Origin: JARKPK01 sp964631235
GTDB lineage: Bacteria > Planctomycetota > Planctomycetia > Pirellulales > Thermoguttaceae
Assembly (NCBI GenBank): GCA_964631235.1
Contig: CAZVZX010000015.1
Coordinates: 1 to 64,000, forward strand
DNA: 64,000 nt
Reading direction: 5' to 3'
Shown: in pieces, positions 55,115 through 62,894 of the stretch
Position numbering within the stretch: position 1 is the stretch's first letter
Layout of the letters: each line of letters starts with the position of its first letter
The notes under the pieces: generated by a model
The model's database searches: none
Told to the model about the DNA's origin: nothing
What the model saw: only the letters and a program-made list of their open reading frames with translations
Position numbers and translations under genes: made by a program

Positions 55115-56461
55115 ATGCTGGCCGAAGTGCTTTCGATTGGAAACGAAGTGATTAGCGGGCGGATTCTCGACACGAACGCGCAATGGCTCAGCCAGCGGCT
55201 GGAGGAGTTGGGCTACCGGGTTCGTTTCCATGCGGCCGTGGGCGACGACCTCGATGATCTCGTCGAGGCGTTCCGAAGGGCCGCCGGCCGAGTTGATTTG
55301 GTCCTCGCCACGGGCGGGCTGGGGCCGACCGAAGACGACCTCACGCGCGACGCCCTGGCTGCCGCCTTCGGCCTACCCTTGGAAGTGAACACCGAGGCGC
55401 TCGATCAGATCCGTGCGCTGTTCGCTCGGCGCCAGCGGCCAATGCCGCCGCGGAACGAGTTACAGGCACGATTCCCGCGCGGCGCCCGGGCGGTGCGAAA
55501 CCCCAATGGAACGGCGCCGGGAATCGAATTGGATGTGCTCCAATCGGAAATCGCGCCGCTACGAGATGGAATCGGGCGCAATACGGAGCACGACCTGCCG
55601 GCAGACCGCGCGCGGTGTCGGATCATCTGCTTGCCCGGGGTGCCCGCCGAAATCAATGAAATGTGGAACGATTCGGTCGCGCAGCGATTGCGGGAACACA
55701 ATGCCTTGGGATGGCGGATCGTCCACAAACAGATCAAGTGTTTCGGCGCGGGCGAAAGCCAGATCGAGGCGATGCTGCCCGAGGGTTTCGTTCGCCAAAC
55801 CGACCCGCGGGTCGGCATCAACGCCAGCGCGACGACGATCATTTTTCGGATTTCGGCGCAGGCCCCGACAGAGGAGGAGTGCCGCGATAAGATCGCCCCG
55901 GTGGTGGAAACGCTGTACGAAAGGCTGGGCGAACTGATCTTCGGCGAAGATGACGACGAGTTGGAGACGGTGGTTTGCCGGCTGCTCGCCGATCGCGGAC
56001 AGACGGTCGGGGTAATCGATTGCGGAAGCGGCGGGCTGGTGGGCGAACGGCTCGCCGCAGTCGCGGGCGGTGCGGGAGTTCTTCGGGGGGCCTGCGCGCC
56101 GGCGACTGCTGACGCGCTGGCCCACATTGTCGAGCGTTTCGGGCTTGCCGCGAGCATGACGGGGACGATCGCATCGCACGGCGCGGCCGGTTCAAGCGAT
56201 TCGCCCGCTCCGTCGGCAGTTGCTGCCGCGTTAGCGCACGCGGCGCGACTTCTATGGAACTGCGATTGGGGGCTGGCCGTCAGCCCGTTGCCGCCCGAGG
56301 GGCCGAGCGCCTCGCCGCCGCGCCCGTTTGCCGTCGCCGCCGCCGATGCAACCGGGGCGAAGGTGAAGGAATTGCCCTATGCCGGACATCCGGCGTGGCT
56401 CCGCGCATGGATCGGCAAGCAGGCGTTCAACACGCTGCGATTGGCGTTGTTGCGGCGCTGA
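55115..56461 (+). CDS. cinA: CinA-like protein (ADP-ribose pyrophosphatase/nicotinamide-nucleotide amidase family)
   Basis: A 448-aa protein with the CinA two-domain layout. The N-terminal COG1058 domain is intact (SIGNEVISGRILDTNAQWLS, TGGLGPTEDDLTRDALAAAF, CLPGVPAEINEMW). It carries an insertion of about 28 residues (141-168) just before the last motif. The C-terminal domain, which in PncC/CinA deamidates nicotinamide mononucleotide through the Ser of ESCTGG, reads DCGSGG here (302-307). The Ser position is Cys, and the later YxxxAK lysine motif is not seen, so amidase activity is doubtful. GAGG lies 7 nt upstream of the start. The gene is flanked by purine-rich repeats and stands alone. 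Confidence 0.88.
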   Translation: MLAEVLSIGNEVISGRILDTNAQWLSQRLEELGYRVRFHAAVGDDLDDLVEAFRRAAGRVDLVLATGGLGPTEDDLTRDALAAAFGLPLEVNTEALDQIRALFARRQRPMPPRNELQARFPRGARAVRNPNGTAPGIELDVLQSEIAPLRDGIGRNTEHDLPADRARCRIICLPGVPAEINEMWNDSVAQRLREHNALGWRIVHKQIKCFGAGESQIEAMLPEGFVRQTDPRVGINASATTIIFRISAQAPTEEECRDKIAPVVETLYERLGELIFGEDDDELETVVCRLLADRGQTVGVIDCGSGGLVGERLAAVAGGAGVLRGACAPATADALAHIVERFGLAASMTGTIASHGAAGSSDSPAPSAVAAALAHAARLLWNCDWGLAVSPLPPEGPSASPPRPFAVAAADATGAKVKELPYAGHPAWLRAWIGKQAFNTLRLALLRR

Positions 56462-56782
56462 GCGATTGGTTGAACATGCCCGTTACTGCCCGTCGTAGAT
56501 ACTACAGGAAAACATCTGCGTTCGTCCTGTCGCCCATTAGGGGATGAAGAAGCGACCGTGCGAGAACGCGAAAACGCGACGGCAACGATAGAACGGGAAT
56601 CGCCAAAGTGCGAAGACGCGAAGACGAGCACGAAACGGGAATCGCAAAAAGGCCAAAGCGCGAAAACAGGAGCAAAGGGAAGGAAGCAGGGGCAAACGGG
56701 CCACTTCTCCTCGCCGAATTGCCCGCACCGTGTCTGCCCGAAACGCGGCCGCAGATTCTCGCGACTCTCTTCGGCTGGTCTC
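56462..56782. other. Intergenic region with degenerate purine-rich repeats
   Basis: No gene is supported. From about 56545 to 56700 the plus strand shows loose repeats of the type GAACGCGAAAACGCGA and GTGCGAAGACGCGAAGAC, similar to those upstream of cinA. Confidence 0.5.
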
Positions 56783-57406
56783 TTAGTCGCCGACTTCGCG
56801 GACGATCGCATCGAGCGGTCGTTTCTTGGGGCCGGTGGTGGGTTTGGCCGGATAGCCCAAGGGGACGACGGCCATGAACTCGCCTTGGGGTTCGCCGAGG
56901 AATTCGAGCACTTCCTGTTTGATGAGAAACAAGATGCCGAGCCAAACGGAACCGATTCCCAAGCTGGTGGCCGCAAGCAGAAGATTTTCGACCGCGGCGG
57001 CCGAGCTTTGAATCTCCATGGTGCGAAAGAAATCGACGGCCCGCTCGTCGGCCACTTCGAACAACTGACGGCCGTGGCGGATCAGGTCGCCGGTGTTGGC
57101 CACGGCCACGACGACCGGAGCCGAGATGATGCTTCGCGAGGCCATGCGGAGCAAGATCGAAGAGGGCCGTGGGAACGCATCGCTATGCTGCGTGACGAGT
57201 TCGGCCAGTTGGCGTTTCTTTTCGTCGCGGAGGATGATGAACCGCCACGACTGCTGATTGTGGGCTGACGGGGCGGCGTTGGCCGCTTCAAGCACGGCGG
57301 CCAAGTCGGCGTCGGCGACGGGTGTGTCGAGAAACATGCGGCAGCTATGGCGGTTAGCGATGGTGCGCAGCGTTTCGTTGCGGTCCAAAGAACCAGCGAT
57401 GGCCAT
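56783..57406 (-). CDS. Nitroreductase family protein
   Basis: A 207-aa FMN-dependent oxidoreductase of the nitroreductase superfamily. Typical blocks are RHSCRMFLDTPVADADLAAV (the RRSxRxF motif at the N terminus), AANAAPSAHNQQSWRFIILR (FMN contact), AVENLLLAATSLGIGSVWLG and VVPLGYPAKPTTGPKKRPL. These enzymes reduce nitro compounds, quinones or flavins with NAD(P)H, and the natural substrate is unknown. ATG 57406 is chosen for AAGGA 8 nt upstream; a longer frame would run into repeat copy E. It stands alone between two intergenic regions. Confidence 0.9.
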   Translation of the reverse strand: MAIAGSLDRNETLRTIANRHSCRMFLDTPVADADLAAVLEAANAAPSAHNQQSWRFIILRDEKKRQLAELVTQHSDAFPRPSSILLRMASRSIISAPVVVAVANTGDLIRHGRQLFEVADERAVDFFRTMEIQSSAAAVENLLLAATSLGIGSVWLGILFLIKQEVLEFLGEPQGEFMAVVPLGYPAKPTTGPKKRPLDAIVREVGD

Positions 57407-57457
57407 AGCGTCGTTCCTTCGTTTCCTGACGAACTCCGACAAGAGGAGTCGGATTCT

Positions 57458-57560
57458 ACATAAAACGGCGAAAAACGGGAAGCGGTTCAAACGAAGCCCG
57501 CGCGAGAAAGCCGTTTCACTTCGCCAGCGGCCGCTTCCGCAATGGTGCGAAACGATTTAG
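57458..57560 (+). repeat. 103-bp dispersed intergenic repeat, copy E
   Basis: Plus-oriented copy beginning CATAAAACGGCGAAAAACGG and ending AACGATTTAG. The last bases include the complement of the carboxypeptidase stop codon. The stem is the best in the window: GGAAGCGG pairs perfectly with CCGCTTCC. Confidence 0.85.
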
Positions 57561-58852
57561 CGTTTCGGGCGGTTTTCGTCTGTGTCGGCGAAAAAGTCGA
57601 AAAACACGTCCACCAGGCCCGCGCCCATCTGCCGCCACAGCTCCGCGTCAACCGGCCGTTGAAGTTTGGCGATTTGATTCGCATTGAGTTCCAGCACGCA
57701 CGCGGGTATGTGATAGCGCGACCAAAGGCCTTCGCCGAAGCTGCCCGGATTGCGAAACGACGGAGCGGTTGCCCCCTCGCTGAACCAAGTGTGGCGGCGC
57801 AGCAGTTCTTCAAAACGGCTCATCTGGGCCAAATAGCGGTCGCCTCCGTCATCGGGACGGCTCAAGTGCAGTTTGCCATATTCGTCGTTGTGCAGGTCGA
57901 TGGCCAGCCCCGGGCGCTTGCCCGAGGCGATCATCCGTTCGAGCCAGGCTTCAAGGGCCGCATTTTCCGGGGCCAACGCGGGGTCGGCCGGGGCGTCCCA
58001 TTGACGGTTCAAATCGTAGCCGCGGCTGTTGAATCGCGTTCGGCCGCGGACCACGCCGTCTTTGTTGGCCAGCGGCATGATGTGGACTTGGTATCTCGAT
58101 TTCCAATCGGGCGCCTCGCCGGCCTTGGCCAGCAGGCGGTTGATCAATCCCTCGATTACCCAATTTCCGCCGGTTTCCCAGGGATGGGCGCGGGCGCGGA
58201 GCAGCACCCGATGCGGAGCACTGGGCGAACCGACGGAGATGATCTCCAGCTCGCGGCCCTCAACGGTGCGCCCGATGGTTTCGATCGTCACTTCGGGGCT
58301 ATCGGCGATGCGGCGTTTCAGTTCCTCCAAGTCGGATAGGCGATAGGGTTCGAGCCGGGCAAGGAACACGCGGCCGACGGGCATCGGCAGATCGACGGTC
58401 AACTGGTTGGCCGTCTTGTCGTACTGCGCGGCGATCGGCTTCCACGCCTTGCCATCGGCGGAGACGCGCAGCACAGTTCGGTCGGAAACGGGACTGCCCG
58501 GCTTGCCGTTATACACATTGTCGAATCGCTGAAGGACGAGACGGACGACTGACTCGGCCGGCGCCTCGACGGCGAAAAAGATGTGCCCGGCCGCTCTGTT
58601 GGGCGAGCCGCGTTGATGGTCGTACATCAGATTGACGATCACTTCGCCCGACGCGCCGAACGACCAATCGACCGGCGAGGCGTTCTCGAAGCTGGTGTCG
58701 ATATAGATCAGTGGCGATGCCGCGACATTCGGCGACGCTCTTTCCGACTCGGCGGCTGCGGCCGAAAGCGTCGCGAGTGTGCCGGCCATCGCAACGCTGA
58801 TGAGCATCGCACGACGCAGCAGACTAAGCCCGGATGGAATTCGGTTCGACAT
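57557..58852 (-). CDS. Secreted M14 zinc carboxypeptidase
   Basis: A 431-aa metallocarboxypeptidase of family M14. A signal peptide covers residues 1-34 (AMLISVAMAGTLATLSAAAA). Residues 40-165 form a beta-sandwich of the kind found before the catalytic domain in cytosolic-carboxypeptidase-like members. The catalytic domain has the zinc ligands in RAHPWETGG (HxxE) and the later His in AIDLHNDEYG. The substrate-binding block is NKDGVVRGRTRFNSRGYDLN. The C-terminal Glu candidate is in CVLELNAN. The start is supported by GGAG 8 nt upstream. The stop overlaps repeat copy E. It probably trims peptides in the periplasm. Confidence 0.9.
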   Translation of the reverse strand: MSNRIPSGLSLLRRAMLISVAMAGTLATLSAAAAESERASPNVAASPLIYIDTSFENASPVDWSFGASGEVIVNLMYDHQRGSPNRAAGHIFFAVEAPAESVVRLVLQRFDNVYNGKPGSPVSDRTVLRVSADGKAWKPIAAQYDKTANQLTVDLPMPVGRVFLARLEPYRLSDLEELKRRIADSPEVTIETIGRTVEGRELEIISVGSPSAPHRVLLRARAHPWETGGNWVIEGLINRLLAKAGEAPDWKSRYQVHIMPLANKDGVVRGRTRFNSRGYDLNRQWDAPADPALAPENAALEAWLERMIASGKRPGLAIDLHNDEYGKLHLSRPDDGGDRYLAQMSRFEELLRRHTWFSEGATAPSFRNPGSFGEGLWSRYHIPACVLELNANQIAKLQRPVDAELWRQMGAGLVDVFFDFFADTDENRPKR

Positions 58853-58894
58853 GGCAGCGGCTCCGTGAGGCGAGACGGGGTTGCGGGCATCGTC

Positions 58895-60130
58895 TCAGGG
58901 CGGCGCCGGCGCACGCAATCGTTGCAGGGTGCGTTTGGCGGCGGCAGAGACATCGGGATCCGAGTCCGCGGTCGCCCGCTGCAATCGGGGCATGACCATC
59001 GAGATATCGACCCCGGCGACTGCCAACAAACCGAGCGAGTCGGCCGCGCCGGCGCGGACCCATTTGTTCGGATGATTGAGGGCTTGCGCGAGGGCGGGCA
59101 CGGCGTCGGCGGCTTCACGCCCGCGCTTGCCCAGCGCCGAGGCGGCCGAGCTACTTTCGAATTCGTTGCCCGATTGCAGCCGGTCGATCAATTCGCGGAT
59201 TTCATCGGGGGCCTTTTGGCGCGATGCGGCCAGCAGGCCGGGCAGATTGACCTCGAGCAGCGCTTCGCCCGCAGCACGCCGCACGGCCGGGTCGCGGTCA
59301 TCGTCGCGAACGCGCGTCAACTCGGCGGCCGCGGCCGCGGCCGACGGTCCGATGCGCCCCAAGGCGCGCACCGTGCGGAGTCGCGTTTGGATATCGGGAT
59401 GCTTCAGCATGGGGATCAAGTCGGGCACGGCGGGCGCAGCAGCGCGACCGAGGTTGCCCAACGTTTCAATGCTGTACCAGCGAGCCCAGCGGTTCGGATC
59501 GACAACCGCTCGTCGCAGTGCCGCCAGCAAGTCGGAATCGACAGTCTCCGAGTCGGTTGCCGGTGCGATTGCCGGCCCCATCTCGCGGAGCACATAGGCC
59601 GCCGCGGCTCGAACATTGGCGCGATCGCTGCCCAGCGCCGGGGCGAAGGCGGCGGCATGCGCCGTTTGCTCGGCGAGCAGCTTGATGATGATCGTCGGAA
59701 ATTGGAACGAGTCGTCATTGCCCACGATCGCGGCTGTTCTGTCGAGCGTGACAATGATCTGTTCGGGACCAAACGAAACGATCTCGGCGGCGGCTTGGCG
59801 GCGCTTGTCCTCGGGAAGATCGCCGTTGCGCAGCGTCGCCAACGCCGCCTCGAAGGCATCGTGAGCCCACTGGTCGCCGTAGAGCTTCGGACGCAGATGT
59901 CGGGCGAGAAGTACGACCCCGATCAAGCAAAGCAGAAAGACCGTCAAACCGGCAAGCGCCCAAAGGACAACGCTTGCGGGGCTGGGCGACGGTTCATCAC
60001 CGAGCGAACCGTGCATCCCGGCCGATTGAGAGGCCGCCGGCAGTGCCGCAGCGCCGAGCGCGGGCGCTTGCCGCGAAACATCGACCGGCGGCGGTTCCGG
60101 GGGACCGGCAGGGTGCGGTGATTCAACCAC
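58895..60130 (-). CDS. Membrane-anchored HEAT-repeat protein
   Basis: A 411-aa protein with a Pro-rich N-terminal segment, one transmembrane helix (VVLWALAGLTVFLLCLIGVV) and a cytoplasmic or periplasmic array of HEAT repeats. Repeat cores include SIETLGNLGRAAAPAVPDLI, VRALGRIGPSAAAAAAELTR and ADSLGLLAVAGVDISMVMPR. It resembles a scaffold rather than an enzyme. I prefer a GTG start at 60130 because GGAG lies 10 nt upstream; an in-frame ATG at 60181 without a ribosome site would add 17 residues. It ends 43 nt before the carboxypeptidase start, so the two may form one transcript. Confidence 0.8.
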   Translation of the reverse strand: MVESPHPAGPPEPPPVDVSRQAPALGAAALPAASQSAGMHGSLGDEPSPSPASVVLWALAGLTVFLLCLIGVVLLARHLRPKLYGDQWAHDAFEAALATLRNGDLPEDKRRQAAAEIVSFGPEQIIVTLDRTAAIVGNDDSFQFPTIIIKLLAEQTAHAAAFAPALGSDRANVRAAAAYVLREMGPAIAPATDSETVDSDLLAALRRAVVDPNRWARWYSIETLGNLGRAAAPAVPDLIPMLKHPDIQTRLRTVRALGRIGPSAAAAAAELTRVRDDDRDPAVRRAAGEALLEVNLPGLLAASRQKAPDEIRELIDRLQSGNEFESSSAASALGKRGREAADAVPALAQALNHPNKWVRAGAADSLGLLAVAGVDISMVMPRLQRATADSDPDVSAAAKRTLQRLRAPAPP

Positions 60131-60790
60131 GGCGATAATTCTCCGAAGAAGCCGCGAACGAGCGATAACATCGAACGGCACCGCAGCGCGAAGCGCGGTC
60201 CGATCGTCGTGCCAAGGCGACGACCCGACCGCCGAGCGGCCCCGCCCCTCCGCCGTCCTTCCAACAACGCAATAATGCCGCGGCAGCGGTGCGGGGAACG
60301 ATGCGGCGCATCGTGCTCGATGTATCGATTATGCCGTCTGGCTGCCGCGACAGCGACGGCCGGGAAATCCACGCACCGCGAGAACGGGTCGGCCTGTTCT
60401 CTCCCAACATCAGCATTAGCGAACAACTTGCGAGAACACGCGATCGGTTTTACCGATTCATTATGAAAGACCGTGGCGGAAGATGCCAGTCCTGCGCCCG
60501 GGAGCGCCGGTTGTCGCCCGATCGACTGCGAAGAGGCGTTTCCGCGGCCGAACAGCTCAATCTGTTGTCGGCCCATGAGATAGACTTCAAATAGGAGGAT
60601 TCTGCGCGCCGCCCTGTGGCCGCGGCGCACACGCCGAACCTCTCAGACGCACGGATGCTACGCATTCCGGCCGCCGCCGGCGGGCTGCGCTGCGAATGCG
60701 GTGCAGGTTCGGTCGCGGGTGAACCGTTTGCCCAACGCGTCGGAGAGAAACAACCCTTCAGCAGGCCGTCGTTCCGTTTCGAGAGCAATT
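60131..60790. other. Divergent intergenic region
   Basis: No gene is supported. A perfect hairpin CGATGC-GGC-GCATCG lies near 60299-60313. The region should contain promoters for the HEAT protein and the pseudopilin-like gene, but none is clear. Confidence 0.45.
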
Positions 60791-61243
60791 GTGACAGGAA
60801 AGCGAACATCGCCGTCGCTGATCGACTTGGCGCTGGTGGCCGTGGTGGCCGCCGTGGCCGGCGCCGTGGCGATCCCACTGATTGAACGGGGCGCTCATGC
60901 CGCCCGGCGTAGCGCCCTGCGCGAAAACCTGCACGTACTCCGCAGCCAAATCGAGCTTTATCGGGCGGAACACGACGGGCAAAGTCCGATCGTGGTCAAC
61001 GGCTCGCTGCCGCAACTGCTGCGTCCGACCGATCGAACAGGAAAGATGGGCCCCAGAGGCGCGCAATTCCCTTTCGGCCCCTATCTCAAAGGTGCGATGC
61101 CCGTCAACCCGATCACTGGTTCGTCGATCGTTACCGAGTCGCTGGAATACCCATTCCGCGCGGCCAGCGGCAACGGCGGATGGCTTTATCATCCACCCTC
61201 GGGCCAAATCGCCGCCGACCTGCCCGCGCTGATTCACGAATGA
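60791..61243 (+). CDS. Pseudopilin-like (GspG-like) protein with atypical N terminus
   Basis: A 150-aa protein with an N-terminal hydrophobic helix (LIDLALVAVVAAVAGAVAIP) followed by AARRSALRENLHVLRSQIEL and YRAEHDGQSP, the pattern of type II secretion pseudopilins such as GspG. The usual prepilin peptidase site (Gly followed by Phe-Thr-Leu-Ile-Glu) is not present: SPSLIDLA has Asp at the Glu5 position and no Gly-Phe. Whether it is processed is uncertain. No other secretion gene is near. The start is GTG at 60791 with GAGAG 5 nt upstream; no ATG is available. Confidence 0.65.
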   Translation: MTGKRTSPSLIDLALVAVVAAVAGAVAIPLIERGAHAARRSALRENLHVLRSQIELYRAEHDGQSPIVVNGSLPQLLRPTDRTGKMGPRGAQFPFGPYLKGAMPVNPITGSSIVTESLEYPFRAASGNGGWLYHPPSGQIAADLPALIHE

Positions 61244-61389
61244 CCGCATGATGCTTCGCGGCTTGGCGCGGGCAGTTCGGCAGAAAAACGTTTCCTTAGC
61301 AGCGCATGCCGACCGCGGCGAAACGCATCAGGCACAGTCGCGCCGCCAGCGCGACGCAAACGACATCCTCGGCTCAACGAGCATGCCGC

Positions 61390-62286
61390 TCAAACATCGC
61401 ACAGTTCGACGGCCTGCGCCAAGCTGGCCAGGGCGTCTTCGCGCTTCGGAATGAACTCTTGGCCGACGTAGCCGTCGTACTTCGTTTCCACGATGGCCAG
61501 CATGAGCTTGCGATAGTCGAGCTTTTGGGTCTCGTCAATTTCGTTGCGGCCGGGATAGCCGCCCGTGTGGTAGTGGCCCCAGCATTCGTGGTGCTTTTGG
61601 ATGTCGGCCAGCACGTCTTCGTCCATCATGGCCGCATGATAGATGTCGTACAGCACCTTCACCCGCGGCGAGCCGACTTGCTTTACCAGCTCGACGCACC
61701 ACTGGGTGCGGTCGGCCATGTAGTCTTTGTGGTTCTTCGAGTTGAGGAACTCCATGCAGATCGTAACCTTCTTTTGTTCCGCGTAGCCGGCGATCTTCTT
61801 TAGCCCGGCCACGCAGTTCTTCAGCCCTTCGGCGTCGTCCATTCCTGCCCGGTTGCCCGAAAAGCAGATCACGTTGGGGAAACCGGCCTCGGCGCAGGCG
61901 TCGATTCCCTTGCGAATCTTGTCAAGGCATTCGTCGTGGTTCTCAACTCGGTTGAGCCCTTTGGGAATGCTGTGGCTGGGCGTCATGGCGCAGACGAGCC
62001 CATGCTTCTTCAGAATATCCCATTGTTCGCCCGGGCCGACCAGTTCGACGGACTTGATGCCCAACTTGACGCACTCGAGCACGAATTGCTCGAAGTTCAT
62101 GTTGTGCTTTTTCATGTGGCCGTTGTAGCACCACAAGCAGACCGATTGCTTGATTCGGCCCTTGCGCTCCGCGGCCGAGGCCGGAAGCAGGCCGGTCGAG
62201 GCCAAGCCGGCGACCGCGCCGGCGGCAGCGGCCGATCGCAACACGTCGCGGCGAGAAAAGAACGAAGAGTGTGAATTGTTCGGCAT
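61390..62286 (-). CDS. Secreted hydroxypyruvate isomerase-like TIM-barrel protein
   Basis: A 298-aa TIM-barrel protein close in motifs to hydroxypyruvate isomerase. The Tat leader reads FFSRRDVLRSAAAAGAVAG. Barrel motifs are TICMEFLNSKNH (Glu ligand), VLYDIYHAAMMDEDV (Asp/His), GHYHTGGYPGRNEIDET and GYVGQEF, the metal-binding set of the superfamily. GGAG lies 8 nt upstream of ATG 62286. The gene is the second such secreted isomerase in the window (the first is at 5176-6072). Repeat copy F starts 32 nt upstream. The physiological sugar is unknown. Confidence 0.88.
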   Translation of the reverse strand: MPNNSHSSFFSRRDVLRSAAAAGAVAGLASTGLLPASAAERKGRIKQSVCLWCYNGHMKKHNMNFEQFVLECVKLGIKSVELVGPGEQWDILKKHGLVCAMTPSHSIPKGLNRVENHDECLDKIRKGIDACAEAGFPNVICFSGNRAGMDDAEGLKNCVAGLKKIAGYAEQKKVTICMEFLNSKNHKDYMADRTQWCVELVKQVGSPRVKVLYDIYHAAMMDEDVLADIQKHHECWGHYHTGGYPGRNEIDETQKLDYRKLMLAIVETKYDGYVGQEFIPKREDALASLAQAVELCDV

Positions 62287-62317
62287 GGTGTTTTCTCCAG
62301 AGAAAAACAAGAAACCT

Positions 62318-62421
62318 TAATAAAACCGCGTAAGACGGAAAGTGATTCAACCGGGGCTTGCACGCAAGAAAGCTGCGTCGTTGCCGGCGAGGCCGCTTTC
62401 GTAATTGTTGTGAAGAAATAC
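62318..62421 (+). repeat. 103-bp dispersed intergenic repeat, copy F
   Basis: Plus-oriented copy beginning TAATAAAACCGCGTAAGACG and ending TGTTGTGAAGAAATAC. The stem pairs GAAAGTG with CGCTTTC; one position becomes a G-U pair in RNA, so the fold is kept despite the substitution. Confidence 0.75.
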
Positions 62422-62743
62422 TCTTGGGGGTGATGCATCAATTCGACTGGCAGGCCGCCGATTAGAAGGCCCGACGCAATCGATCCTCCAAGCGACTGTC
62501 TGTGCCGGCGTCCAAGCCGTCTCGATCGGCCCCCGGGATAGGGCGTATCGAACGGCCTCGTTCAGCCTCTTGGGGCAACTCGGACCATTGGAAGAATCGT
62601 ACTCAGCCGTTCGAGCAGTGGCAAGCAGTTGCCTTGTCGCTATGCAGTTTTCGGATCGGCAGTAGTCCTCGCTGTTCGGAGATTTTGCACGACTATCCAT
62701 GCGGTGGTAGAATGGCCGCCTACTACCGCCGGGCACGAAGTTC

Positions 62744-62851
62744 TGAAGAAAACGGCGCGAGCGGGAAGCGGCGACTGCGGGCATAACAGCTCGCTCGCGA
62801 GCCGCTTCGTGGCGACAGCTGCTGCTTGAGCCGTCGGGTGGCCCTATTTAG
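62744..62851 (+). repeat. 103-bp dispersed intergenic repeat, copy G (diverged)
   Basis: A diverged copy. Its first 26 bases (AAAACGGCG then GCGGGAAGCGG) and its last half (GAGCCGCTTCG through CCCTATTTAG) align with copy E at the same spacing; the centre differs. Confidence 0.55.
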
Positions 62852-62894
62852 CCCGCGGCTTCCTCTGCCCTCCGCGCGGCAGTGTTCGGCCGAT

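Larger units (their letters stand above)
62287..62894. other. Divergent intergenic region with two repeat copies
   Basis: No gene is supported. The region holds repeat copies F and G of the 103-bp family, in the same orientation and about 320 bp apart. Promoters are not evident. Confidence 0.5.
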
